Shown: positions 17,618 through 27,257, counted from the first letter of the stretch. The stretch is DNA of 37,298 bases from Candidatus Woesebacteria bacterium RIFCSPHIGHO2_01_FULL_39_32 (GCA_001792345.1 MGGJ01000012.1:70091-107388); one strand, 5' to 3'. Notes: generated by a model not told the origin, from the letters alone. Program-made: numbers and translations.

Positions 17618-18623
17618 GAAGGGCTGAGGCAATTGAAAAATAAATTACTATACTAAGTAAGTCTTGCAAAATAGTAGTAAATGGACCGCTTCCAATTGCT
17701 GGATCCTTCCCGTTTTTTTGTAAAAACCAAGGAATAAGTGTTGCTATAAAGATTGAGCCTACTATACCCGAAAACATTGCACTTCCTACAATAAGAGTAA
17801 TTCTGGGATCTTTTAGCCAAACCAGTATAAATATTGAAATTAGAAAAGAAATAACTAACCCAATTGAAACAGCAACCTGAGCTTCCTTAAAAAGATATTT
17901 TGCAAGGTTAACTTTTTCTAAAGCAGCGTATCTTACAAATATTGTTTCGGATTGAGTTCCAACCGCGTCGTTCATATAAACAATTACTGGTATAAAAAAA
18001 GCTAAGGCTATTTCTTTTTCGAGAACCAATTCATAGCGCTTGACTATCATTGTTGCGGCTATTCCTCCCAGAAGTCCTAAAATTAACCAAGGAAGTCTGG
18101 CTTTGACTATTTGAGAAAATCTATTTTTAAATACGTCCAAAAAACCCTCTGTTGATAAGATGCCGGAAAATTTCATGAGTTCTTCAAGGTGTTCTTCGTG
18201 CATTATTTTGAAAATTTGTCCTGCATCAATAATTCCCAAAAAATGTCCATTTTGGTCAGTTATGGGTATGGATACAGCACCCTTTTTGACTGCTAGCTTT
18301 ATAGCCGTCTCTTGATGAGAGTGATCTGTTAAAACTTCGAAGTTTCTTTCCATAATTTTTTCGAGAATTTCTTTGGGGGGAGCCGCCAGGAGCTTTTTAA
18401 ATTCTACATCGCCTATAAGCATGTTTTCTTTGTCTATAACATAAATGCTTTCAGTATTTGGCCAACTACCAATCTTACCTTGGATTACCGAAAGAGCTTT
18501 TTCTACTGAATCCTGTTTATGAAACGTTAATTCAAAAGGGACGATATGTTTATCGAGAGCGTGTTTGGGATACGGATTTACCTTTGTCATTTTAGGTGGG
18601 GTTGTATTACAATAGTAGCACAA
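17613..18623 (-). CDS. mgtE: MgtE-family magnesium transporter (CBS domains + TM domain)
   Basis: CBS-like repeats; YMNDAVGTQSETIFVRY; DPAIGSGPFTTILQDLLSIVIYFSIA; likely start at MTKVNPYP. Confidence 0.9.
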   Translation of the reverse strand: MCYYCNTTPPKMTKVNPYPKHALDKHIVPFELTFHKQDSVEKALSVIQGKIGSWPNTESIYVIDKENMLIGDVEFKKLLAAPPKEILEKIMERNFEVLTDHSHQETAIKLAVKKGAVSIPITDQNGHFLGIIDAGQIFKIMHEEHLEELMKFSGILSTEGFLDVFKNRFSQIVKARLPWLILGLLGGIAATMIVKRYELVLEKEIALAFFIPVIVYMNDAVGTQSETIFVRYAALEKVNLAKYLFKEAQVAVSIGLVISFLISIFILVWLKDPRITLIVGSAMFSGIVGSIFIATLIPWFLQKNGKDPAIGSGPFTTILQDLLSIVIYFSIASALL

Positions 18624-18651
18624 ACGCCCAGAGTGGCGATTTTCTTTTTCA

Positions 18652-19926
18652 ATGGATTATAAGCTTACAGCTCTCAAAAACGGACTTCGGGTTATTACTG
18701 TACCAATACCGACTCTTGAGTCGGCTGCTGTCACCCTTTGGGTAGGAGTCGGATCACGTTTCGAAGAAGAAAAACAAGCAGGAGTATCACACTTTTTAGA
18801 GCACATGGTATTTAAAGGAAGTAAAAAATTCCCTTCAGCACGTGCGGTATCGCTGGCGGTTGATTCAATCGGAGCAGAAAGTAATGCAGGGACTTCCCAT
18901 GAGTGGACGGATTTTTACATTAAATCACAAGCCTCCCAAGTTGAGCGGTCATTTGAAATCTTAACAGATATCGTTCTTAATCCACTATTAAAATTACCCG
19001 ACATTAAACGCGAAAAGGGTGTCATTTTGGAAGAAATTTCGATGCATAAAGATAATCCTATGGAAAGAATAGGAGATATTTTTACTAATCTTACTTTTGC
19101 TGGGAATTCCCTTGGAAGAGACGTTATCGGATCGGTAGATACTGTGAGGGCAATAACAAGGGACGACTTTGAAAATTATCGGCAATTACATTACAAGGCA
19201 AAAAATATGGTTTTAACGGTTTCCGGAAATATCCATGAAGATAAGATTATACATATAGCTGATAAATATTTTGGTGCTCTTGAAAGTGGTACAAAAGAGG
19301 AAGCCAAAAAATTTACTCCGTCGATTAAAAAACCTGGAGTAAAAGTCGAGTTTAAAGACACAGAGCAAGCACACTTAATTTTAGGTTTTTATGGATACAA
19401 TCGTATACACTCTCGACGCTATGCAGAAGGATTGTTATCTGTAATATTGGGAAGGGGCATGAGCTCACGACTTTTTACAGAGATAAGAGAGAAAAGAGGA
19501 TTGGCTTATGCGGTAGGATCTTCAATCTCGCGTTTTGTAGATACGGGAGTTTTCGGTACATACGCGGGAATTAATCCTAAAAATATTTCTAAGGTGATTA
19601 AAGTTATTCTTGACCAGTCTTATGGAATCGCCATGGGTAAATATCCTCTTAAGGAAAAGGAGCTCAAAAAGGCAAAAGAGTTTGTAAAAGGTCGGACCGC
19701 ACTATCTTTGGAAGATACGATTGAAGTAAATGAGTTTTTTGGCCAAAGAGCTTTGTTTCTACCTGAAATAGATACTCCCGAGGAATTTTTCAAAAAGGTT
19801 GATGATGTTCATTTGGAAGAACTTGAAAGAGCCGCAAAAGAGATCTTTGTTCCTGAAAAATTAAATCTTGCTATCATTGGCCCTTACAAAAACGATAAAC
19901 AATTTAGTAAAATACTGTCGAAATGA
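18652..19926 (+). CDS. M16 family (pitrilysin-like) zinc peptidase
   Basis: GVSHFLEHMVFKGSKKFP (HxxEH), EKGVILEEI. Confidence 0.93.
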   Translation: MDYKLTALKNGLRVITVPIPTLESAAVTLWVGVGSRFEEEKQAGVSHFLEHMVFKGSKKFPSARAVSLAVDSIGAESNAGTSHEWTDFYIKSQASQVERSFEILTDIVLNPLLKLPDIKREKGVILEEISMHKDNPMERIGDIFTNLTFAGNSLGRDVIGSVDTVRAITRDDFENYRQLHYKAKNMVLTVSGNIHEDKIIHIADKYFGALESGTKEEAKKFTPSIKKPGVKVEFKDTEQAHLILGFYGYNRIHSRRYAEGLLSVILGRGMSSRLFTEIREKRGLAYAVGSSISRFVDTGVFGTYAGINPKNISKVIKVILDQSYGIAMGKYPLKEKELKKAKEFVKGRTALSLEDTIEVNEFFGQRALFLPEIDTPEEFFKKVDDVHLEELERAAKEIFVPEKLNLAIIGPYKNDKQFSKILSK

Positions 19927-21014
19927 AAAGTTTGGAATTTCCAATTATCGGTACAAAGGTCAGGGATATGCCTGCCGGCAGGCATGGTTTAACCAGAAAA
20001 TTTGATATCGAAAGTCCCCAAGGCCGCAAGAAATATTTTCAGGCTAAAGTCGGCGATGAAATAAAGTCGATAGAAAAATTTCTGAATAAAGGAAATACTT
20101 TTATTGCTTATTTTTTGGGTAAGAAATCTTCTGGTAAGGGAACTTATTCAAAACTTCTGATGGAAATCTTCGGTGAAGATAAAATTGCCCATGTGTCTGT
20201 CGGAGATTTGGTTCGCGAGACAGACGATTGGAATACTTTTAAAAATACTAAGAGATTTGAACGTTTGAAAAATTACTATAGAGGCTATGTTTCTTTTGAG
20301 ACAATTGTCAAATCTCTGTCCAGTCGTTCGACTACAAAATTGCTTCCCACTGAATTTATTTTGGCACTTTTGAAGGCTCATATTGATGAGCTTCAGGGGA
20401 AAGCAATCTTTATCGACGGATTACCCAGGGCAATGGATCAGGTTTCGTATTCTCTTTATTTCAGAGACATTATCAATTACAGGCAAGACCCCGACTTTTT
20501 TGTTCTAATCGATATTCCCGAATCAGTTATCGATGAGAGGATGAAGTACCGAGTGGTGTGTCCAGTTTGTCAGACTTCGAGAAATATAAAACTTTTGATA
20601 ACAAGTAAAATTGAGTACGATTCTAAGAACAAAGAATTTTATTTAATCTGCGATAATCCAACTTGCAAAGGAGCACGGATGGTTCGTAAAGAAGGTGATG
20701 AGAAAGGACTTGAGCCGATACGTGAGCGGTTAATGAATGACGAGGAGCTGATAAAAACCGCATTTAAACTTCATGGTGTTCCGAAGATTTTACTTCGGAA
20801 TCATGTACCGATAAGTGAGGCTGAAAAATATTTTGACGACTACGAACTTACTCCTGAATATGTATTGAAATGGGATGCAAAAGCAAAGAAAGTAAAAGTA
20901 ATAGAAAAGCCGTGGACTGTAAAAGATGACAATGGAGTAGAATGCTACAGTCTTCTTGCCCCTCCAGTTGTTGTAGCATTCATTAAGCAAATGGTTGAGG
21001 TATTAGGTTTGTAA
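19923..21014 (+). CDS. adk: adenylate kinase-like nucleoside monophosphate kinase
   Basis: FLGKKSSGKGTYSKLLMEIFG (P-loop), HVSVGDLVRE, FIDGLPRAMDQ; Cys-containing lid. Confidence 0.8.
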   Translation: MKSLEFPIIGTKVRDMPAGRHGLTRKFDIESPQGRKKYFQAKVGDEIKSIEKFLNKGNTFIAYFLGKKSSGKGTYSKLLMEIFGEDKIAHVSVGDLVRETDDWNTFKNTKRFERLKNYYRGYVSFETIVKSLSSRSTTKLLPTEFILALLKAHIDELQGKAIFIDGLPRAMDQVSYSLYFRDIINYRQDPDFFVLIDIPESVIDERMKYRVVCPVCQTSRNIKLLITSKIEYDSKNKEFYLICDNPTCKGARMVRKEGDEKGLEPIRERLMNDEELIKTAFKLHGVPKILLRNHVPISEAEKYFDDYELTPEYVLKWDAKAKKVKVIEKPWTVKDDNGVECYSLLAPPVVVAFIKQMVEVLGL

Positions 21015-21042
21015 ACTCTACACATAAGTTACAATAAAATAT

Positions 21043-22152
21043 ATGGATGAAACATTTGATGATGGATCGATTGCTCCGACAAAGGAATCTAAATCAAAGA
21101 AAGCTAAAATTGAATCTAAATCAGGAATAAAACCTCTTAATAGAAGACAATTTCTACAGGTTGCTGGATTAGGGGCGGTGGGAATTGCTGGATCGACAGC
21201 AGCTGCTCGTACTGTAGAAAGGGGCGCACGTGCTTTGGCACTTGCTACTCCAGAGAAATTTAAAGATCCGCTTGCAAATATAATAAGAGAAATGCAGGGT
21301 GAGTTTCCAGATACAGATTGGACGGCAGATCCGGAAAAGTGGGCAAATGCAATTAGAAGCGGATTTTCGCGGGCTAATCTTTCTCAAACTCCAGAAAATC
21401 TAGGAATTGCACTTACACTTATCAGAGCATCGAGTGGTTTTAGAGAAGTGCCACCCGTATATGGTCAACTTCCGACTCCGCCTGAAACATCCTTTGATAC
21501 TTTAAAAAAACAGTGGACTGGTGGCCCCATGGAAGTAAATTTTAACTATGTTATGGAATTGGAAGGAATCAGCGAAAAAGAGGCTTTACAAAAACTAAAT
21601 TCTTTAGATGAAGGTTTGTACTACGGAGCCAGCATGCTTAAAGACATTTTACAGTATTACAAGGATATTCCCGATGAAAAACTCAGACTTGGATGTATCT
21701 TTGCAGATTGGAATGCGGGTGTGGGCAGATCCGTTAGAGCGGGTCTACAGGCGGCAGTATCTAAGCTAACATGGATTCCAATGAGACAAACAGGGCTTCT
21801 TCTATTGGAGGATCCTAAGACCAAAAGTGTTCCAGTTATAGACGCAATAGTAAAATTTGATAAAGTATTTAATCTTCCCCCAGATGCCGTGCGTTCAGAT
21901 TTAGAAAAACCAACACCTGAAATTAGAGAAACAGTTACTTGGAAGCAAGTAGAAAAGGTTTTAGGACATGCAATTGAACCTACTCCTGCAGACATTGATG
22001 TACCTGGTTTAGTTGGAATGGCCAAAGAGGCAATGCTAAAAGAAGGTAGCTCAAAAAAGTATGCAGACCATCGTTTAAGCGAGTACAAAGTTGTAGGAAA
22101 TATAGTTAGTGCTGCAATAAAAGAAACGCCTCCGCCTATTGCGGGGAGTTAA
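21043..22152 (+). CDS. hypothetical secreted protein with Tat-like signal
   Basis: PLNRRQFLQVAGLGAVGIAGSTAAA N-terminus. Confidence 0.65.
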   Translation: MDETFDDGSIAPTKESKSKKAKIESKSGIKPLNRRQFLQVAGLGAVGIAGSTAAARTVERGARALALATPEKFKDPLANIIREMQGEFPDTDWTADPEKWANAIRSGFSRANLSQTPENLGIALTLIRASSGFREVPPVYGQLPTPPETSFDTLKKQWTGGPMEVNFNYVMELEGISEKEALQKLNSLDEGLYYGASMLKDILQYYKDIPDEKLRLGCIFADWNAGVGRSVRAGLQAAVSKLTWIPMRQTGLLLLEDPKTKSVPVIDAIVKFDKVFNLPPDAVRSDLEKPTPEIRETVTWKQVEKVLGHAIEPTPADIDVPGLVGMAKEAMLKEGSSKKYADHRLSEYKVVGNIVSAAIKETPPPIAGS

Positions 22153-22203
22153 TGTATAACTAAAATCTTTAATTATGGAATTCGCGTAGTATAATATAAG
22201 CGT

Positions 22204-22836
22204 ATGCAAGAAAGATTACTAGAAAAAATTGTTTTGAAAATTCCTGGAGTCAGAAGGGTAGTGGATGCTCCCTATGATCAGGGAAGAAGAGATTTTATGC
22301 AAAGATCTATTGCGACGGTTGGAGCTGTTGCTAGATTCACGCCCACGGCGGCTTTATTAGTAAAAACCGCTGAATATCTTCCTGGTTGTTCTCCACTTGA
22401 AGACGAATTGTTAGAAAGGGCTAGGGAGATAGAGGAGGCAAAAAATAAATCCACAACCGCAAGTAATTCTGGGGGTACTGATCCAGGTGACGAAAATGTA
22501 ATTCATACAGGTGGAGATTTTGATGTAAGTACTGGAACTAGCCAAGAGCAAGAACTTGCAGGTATTGAATTAAAAGAAGAAACATTACGTATCAATCCAG
22601 TAGATGGTGTAAACACCGAATTTACTACAGTTTCCGAATCAGGAGATATATTTAATTGTAGAGAATTTAACCCAGGGAGCAGAGAAGTGGGACTCCAATG
22701 TACTGATGCTAGTGGAAATTCTGTTGACTTAAGTCTAGTACCAATTAGCATTACAAAACAAGAAACTGTGGATACTTCAAGGACAGATGGTAATTTTACT
22801 GTAACAGAGTTGCTGGTAACGTTATTCAAGCCCTAG
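22204..22836 (+). CDS. hypothetical protein with Tat-like signal
   Basis: GRRDFMQRSIATVGAVARFTPTAALL...GCSPLEDE. Confidence 0.6.
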   Translation: MQERLLEKIVLKIPGVRRVVDAPYDQGRRDFMQRSIATVGAVARFTPTAALLVKTAEYLPGCSPLEDELLERAREIEEAKNKSTTASNSGGTDPGDENVIHTGGDFDVSTGTSQEQELAGIELKEETLRINPVDGVNTEFTTVSESGDIFNCREFNPGSREVGLQCTDASGNSVDLSLVPISITKQETVDTSRTDGNFTVTELLVTLFKP

Positions 22837-22891
22837 ATGGTTTTTCTTTATATTAAGCTTTAACGAATAGATTTTACCCAGAAGATTACTT

Positions 22892-23119
22892 CTAATATCT
22901 TACATTTGAGACGAAAGTTGTTGCAAAATAGAAGGCTTCTAGAGAAGTAATAAGTATTGCCCCAAGTATTGCCCAGAGAATGTTTTTCTTTGATAGGAAA
23001 TATACGACTACAAATGAGACTGCAAATGTGAGAAGAAGATAAACCGGGCGATTGTAACTCACGAGAGAGCTTAAGATTAATTGCATTTCTTGAGAACGTG
23101 TTGGAGCTTGAATACCCAT
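22892..23119 (-). CDS. small membrane protein
   Basis: 75-aa ORF with two predicted TM segments in a gene gap. Confidence 0.5.
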   Translation of the reverse strand: MGIQAPTRSQEMQLILSSLVSYNRPVYLLLTFAVSFVVVYFLSKKNILWAILGAILITSLEAFYFATTFVSNVRY

Positions 23120-23161
23120 TCTTCAGATTAAGTTACCTTAAATTTCTTGTCAAATGGTATT

Positions 23162-23221
23162 TGGTCGGAGTGCCCGGATTCGACAATTTGTAAGCAAATT
23201 GGTTACTTTCCGGGGACCGAC
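23162..23221. other. nested inverted-repeat element with tRNA 3'-end-like sequence
   Basis: GTCGG/CCGAC, CCCGG/CCGGG and CAATTTG-taag-CAAATTG nested; minus strand ends TCGAATCCGGGCACTCCGACCA. Confidence 0.5.
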
Positions 23222-23232
23222 AGATTTATCTG

Positions 23233-23304
23233 TCGGAGAGGAGGGAATTGAACCCTCTGCCTCTCGGACCCGAACCGAGCGGTCTACCGATGACCTACTC
23301 TCCG
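23233..23304 (-). tRNA. tRNA-Pro(CGG)
   Basis: minus strand: acceptor CGGAGAG/CTCTCCG, D arm GGTC-ATCGGTA-GACC, anticodon arm CTCGG-TTCGGGT-CCGAG, T arm GAGGG-TTCAATT-CCCTC; no encoded CCA. Confidence 0.92.
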
Positions 23305-23329
23305 TCAATATCTGTTACAATTATAGCAA

Positions 23330-24025
23330 ATGTTGGGGACTCTATATATCATCGCGACACCAATCGGAAACCTTGAAGATGTTACATTACGAGCCATTGA
23401 GATATTAAAAGAGGTAGATATAGTATTGGCCGAAGACACAAGGGTTACAAAGAAATTATTAGATTTTGTGTTTTTTTTCAAGTCAAAACTGACTGCTCAC
23501 CACCCACAGCTAATTAGCTATCACCAGCACTCAGGAGAAGAAAAGAAACTTGAAATATTAAATTATCTGTTACAAGGCAAGAATATCGCACTTGTAACCG
23601 ATGCAGGTACTCCGGGCATTTCAGATCCCGGAAATGAGCTTATCGACTATTTACTTTCATACAAACCCGAATTAAAAATTATTCCTATTCCGGGAGCTTC
23701 GGCTATTACAACCGCACTTTCCGTTTCAGGTTTTCGAGCAGACAAATTTGTCTTTATTGGCTTTTTACCTAAAAAGAAAAAGGAGAAACTTTTTAAATGG
23801 TTGAAAGAGGGAAAAATTACTTTCGCATTTTACGAATCTCCACATCGCATTTTAAAAACTCTTGAGACTTTAGAAGGAGCTTTTGGAAGCTACACACGAG
23901 TTTTTATAGCACGCGAACTTACAAAATTATACGAGACTTTATATCGAGGGAAAATCAAAGATGTAATTGCAAGTCTCAAAAAAGAAAAGGTAAAAGGTGA
24001 ACTGACGGTGGTTGTTGAAGTATAA
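23330..24025 (+). CDS. rsmI: 16S rRNA (cytidine1402-2'-O)-methyltransferase
   Basis: GTLYIIATPIGNLEDVTLRAIEIL, AEDTRVTKKLL, TDAGTPGISDPG, IPGASAITTALSVSG, FYESPHRILKTL. Confidence 0.96.
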   Translation: MLGTLYIIATPIGNLEDVTLRAIEILKEVDIVLAEDTRVTKKLLDFVFFFKSKLTAHHPQLISYHQHSGEEKKLEILNYLLQGKNIALVTDAGTPGISDPGNELIDYLLSYKPELKIIPIPGASAITTALSVSGFRADKFVFIGFLPKKKKEKLFKWLKEGKITFAFYESPHRILKTLETLEGAFGSYTRVFIARELTKLYETLYRGKIKDVIASLKKEKVKGELTVVVEV

Positions 24026-24033
24026 GATATTTT

Positions 24034-24543
24034 CTATCCGTTCAAATTTACTTTGACCCTAATATCAATTTTTGAGTTTGGGTCATTCATCCAAACAACT
24101 TTCGGAGTAATTTTGTAGAATCTGTATATTTTTTTCCTGGCTAGATATTTCTGAACAAAGTCAACCACTACTTTTGGGTCGGAATTTGCATACGGATACT
24201 TACGGGAAATATAACACTTGCCCGCTTTTAAGGTGTCTTTAAATGAAAGTTCTTCAATTTTGGCTTCGATCTGTAGTCCAGTGCTAGTACCCCAAGCTTG
24301 TCGAGAATCAAAGATTGCACAAGCTCCTTTACCGTTTAACCTTATATTTTGACAGTGTTTAGAACTTGGTATGGATACAAAATACAAGTTCCACTTTTTG
24401 TCATAGGAATAGACAACTGGAGAAATCCAAGGGTTTCCCTGCATATCTGCCGTTGCCAGCGTAACCAGTTGATTTTGCCCGATGATTTTTCGAGCCAAAC
24501 CGTCTAGTTTCTTTTGTCTAAAGCCCGAGATTGTATTTTCCAT
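24034..24543 (-). CDS. pyridoxamine 5'-phosphate oxidase-fold protein
   Basis: LVTLATADMQGNPWISPVVYSYDKKWNLYFVSIPSSKHCQNIRLNGKGACAIFD. Confidence 0.75.
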   Translation of the reverse strand: MENTISGFRQKKLDGLARKIIGQNQLVTLATADMQGNPWISPVVYSYDKKWNLYFVSIPSSKHCQNIRLNGKGACAIFDSRQAWGTSTGLQIEAKIEELSFKDTLKAGKCYISRKYPYANSDPKVVVDFVQKYLARKKIYRFYKITPKVVWMNDPNSKIDIRVKVNLNG

Positions 24544-24598
24544 AGACCTCGAGGACTTTACAGAAATTATCTAATTATGTAAAATTGTTGTGTAAAAA

Positions 24599-25459
24599 AT
24601 GAACACTATCTCACAAGAAACTGATTTAAGAACAAAGATTATTAGTGATTATTTAGAGCAGCTGGGTTATTCAAGTGAAGCTATAAAAATATATATAGCA
24701 CTTATTAAGAACGGACCATCGACCCTTCTGAAAATTTCTAAAGATAGTGGTATTGAGCGCACAAAACTCTATCGACTTATTGACGACTTTGTTGAAAAGG
24801 GAATAGTTGAAGAAGTTCCGGCATACAAAAGGAAAACTGTCAAAGCGGTTGATTTATACACGATTGAGCTGTTAGTTAGGGAAAAACAATCAAAAGCACT
24901 CAACCTAAATGAAACATTTCCTATATTTTCCGAAGCAGTTAAAGATTATTCAAAAGACTTTTTACCAGGTGTGAATGTAGTTTACTATCGTGGGATTGAG
25001 GGGATGAAGCAGATGATTTGGCATATAACTCGGTCAAAAGGATTATTTAGAACTTGTTCATATCGATTCTGGAACGATATAGTCGGAGACAAGTTTACTT
25101 TGGATATAAATCGCGAGATGATAGCTAAAAAGTTTAAAGTACATGACCTTTACTCTGATCAATACATTTTATATAAAAAAAATTGGATGAAAACGAAAGG
25201 TATAAAGCCGGCAGGGGATTGGAGTTTTTGGAACGCTCGCTATATTTCGGAAAAGATTGTCAAGATAAATCAAAATATCGATATCTATAATGACATCGTT
25301 GCCTATTCATATTGGGATGAAGGTGATGTTTTCGGCGTCGAGATTCAAAATCAACGTGTAGCAGATATGCAAAAACAAATCCACGACGTTTTATGGAAAT
25401 TGGGTAAAAAGCGAAATGAATTGGATTGGGCAAATCCAGTTTGGAGAAGAAAGGGTTAG
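24599..25459 (+). CDS. TrmB-like transcriptional regulator
   Basis: LEQLGYSSEAIKIYIALIKNGPSTLLKISKDSGIERTKLYRLIDDFVEKGIVEEV wHTH; C-terminal effector-like domain. Confidence 0.75.
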   Translation: MNTISQETDLRTKIISDYLEQLGYSSEAIKIYIALIKNGPSTLLKISKDSGIERTKLYRLIDDFVEKGIVEEVPAYKRKTVKAVDLYTIELLVREKQSKALNLNETFPIFSEAVKDYSKDFLPGVNVVYYRGIEGMKQMIWHITRSKGLFRTCSYRFWNDIVGDKFTLDINREMIAKKFKVHDLYSDQYILYKKNWMKTKGIKPAGDWSFWNARYISEKIVKINQNIDIYNDIVAYSYWDEGDVFGVEIQNQRVADMQKQIHDVLWKLGKKRNELDWANPVWRRKG

Positions 25460-25767
25460 GAAGTCATCCTCTTGCCGATTATCGCCAAAAGCACCCAAAG
25501 TATAAATGCCGTGCCTAGAGCTTCTTTTAATCCTAATATATTTGTTGCAGAGGAAATTAGTATAGCAAAAGTAAGCATAACAAAAAGTAGAATTGCCATG
25601 CTCAAGCTCCACCATAATTTTTCCACTTCATCTAGATAGGTTTTCTTTTGCTCCACGTCTGCATACAAAAATACCATCTTTTGGGCACGCTTAATTATAA
25701 TGATGGAGTAGATAAAAATGAGCACAACCGATCCTAGTGAAGGTAATATGATATTAACTAGCGACAT
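25456..25767 (-). CDS. small membrane protein
   Basis: hydrophobic segments; converges on and overlaps the TrmB-like gene end. Confidence 0.55.
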   Translation of the reverse strand: MSLVNIILPSLGSVVLIFIYSIIIIKRAQKMVFLYADVEQKKTYLDEVEKLWWSLSMAILLFVMLTFAILISSATNILGLKEALGTAFILWVLLAIIGKRMTS

Positions 25768-25879
25768 AAATTAATAGTAGCACTTTTTTCAATATACTAT
25801 CTATGCCTAATAATTACAATTTAGTTAATATAAATTGAAAATTTTAGAGTCTTGATTGAAAAGATGACACTAATGTACA

Positions 25880-27256
25880 ATGGCGACAGGCATGGAGAAC
25901 AAATACACGCTTGATGATATTTCAAAGAGGCTCAAAGTTAGCACGCGGACACTATTGCGAGAAATTAAAAGAGGAAAGCTGAAAAGCCAAAGGGTTGGAA
26001 GAAGACACTTGGTATCGGAAGTGGAGATAGAAAGTTATTTGGGCAAAGGAAGAGATGAAGATTATCTCGAAAAAACCATAAGCATGTTTTTAAAAGACGT
26101 GAAGGTAGAAATGATAAGTACTTTACAAAAAATGGTTTCTCGGCCATCTGTTGCAAGCGAAGTTGGACAGGAAGCGAAACTGGCCAATCTTATTAAGCAT
26201 AAGTTTGATAAATGGGGTATAAGAAGTAACGTCTATGAAGAAGGTAGTGAAGTTGCGGTTAGAGCTTCATATGGATTAGCTGATGATGGGATATTGCTTG
26301 ATTCTCCTTTAGATACACTACCACCTGGTGATTTAGTCAAGTGGACCTACCCTCCTTTTGATGGGGTAATTAGAAAGGGAAAAATGTATGGCAGAGGTAC
26401 GGCGGATTGCAAAGCTGGTATAGTAGCGATGATGTATACAATTTTATTTTTTAGAAAATTTTTCGATGAGGAAAAGTTAAGAATTGAGGTTGTTTTTGAC
26501 GGTGGAGAGCAAGACGGAAGCTTTGCCGGTATGAAGTTGGTTTTAAAAAGGGGCCTTCCTGTTACGGCAGGAATTGTCGGCTATGCGGGAGATATGAAAG
26601 ACATTTTGGTGGGAGCAAGAGGTTACCATAGATATTGTTTTACAATTCATGGGGAGGCGGTTCACACTGGGAGTCGTTATAAACCAGGAATAAATGCGAT
26701 TTCTAAGATGACTAAGTTTATTAATGAGGTTGAAAGTTACGAATTCCCCAAGCCATTAGGCTCACTTTTTTCATTTGGTGGGAGGCTGACTTTCTCAAAA
26801 ATTGAAGGGGGGAGAGCTATTAATATGGTGCCCGATTCTTGCTCTGCCTGGCTTGATGTAAGAACAACACCAGAAATTAGCAAGGACAGACTTGACGAAG
26901 ATCTTGCAAAAATAATAGATAAAATCAAAGTTAGAGATAAGAATTTTAAGATCGATGTACAGTATATGGTTGGACAGCAGGCTTATATGGTTAATCCTAA
27001 AGGGAAAATAGTTGAGTTGATTGGTCAGAGTTGCCAGGTTGTCTTAAATAGAAAAATGTATTTGACTGCAAGCGGGCCCGCCCACGTCGGAAATCTCTTA
27101 AACGAATCTAATATCCCAACAGTTGTCTTTGGACCGATGGGTGAAAACGTACATTCTTATGATGAATATATCGAGATTTCCTCGATTCCAAAGGTAGTTG
27201 AGATATATATTAGGACTATTATAAAATATTTTGATATTGATAGTAATTCTTTTTAA
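25880..27256 (+). CDS. N-terminal HTH (MerR/excisionase-like) fused to M20-family peptidase fold
   Basis: YTLDDISKRLKVSTRTLLREIKRGKLKSQRVGRRHLVSEVEIESYLG followed by M20 motifs GKMYGRGTADCKAGIVAMM, HGEAVHTGSRYKPGINAI, NVHSYDEY. Confidence 0.88.
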   Translation: MATGMENKYTLDDISKRLKVSTRTLLREIKRGKLKSQRVGRRHLVSEVEIESYLGKGRDEDYLEKTISMFLKDVKVEMISTLQKMVSRPSVASEVGQEAKLANLIKHKFDKWGIRSNVYEEGSEVAVRASYGLADDGILLDSPLDTLPPGDLVKWTYPPFDGVIRKGKMYGRGTADCKAGIVAMMYTILFFRKFFDEEKLRIEVVFDGGEQDGSFAGMKLVLKRGLPVTAGIVGYAGDMKDILVGARGYHRYCFTIHGEAVHTGSRYKPGINAISKMTKFINEVESYEFPKPLGSLFSFGGRLTFSKIEGGRAINMVPDSCSAWLDVRTTPEISKDRLDEDLAKIIDKIKVRDKNFKIDVQYMVGQQAYMVNPKGKIVELIGQSCQVVLNRKMYLTASGPAHVGNLLNESNIPTVVFGPMGENVHSYDEYIEISSIPKVVEIYIRTIIKYFDIDSNSF

Positions 27257-27257
27257 G

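Noticed and set aside
23154-23408. 84-aa ORF (..GEEGIEPSASRTRTERSTDD..)
   Set aside because: It is the antisense translation of tRNA-Pro and its flank overlapping the rsmI start; not a real gene.
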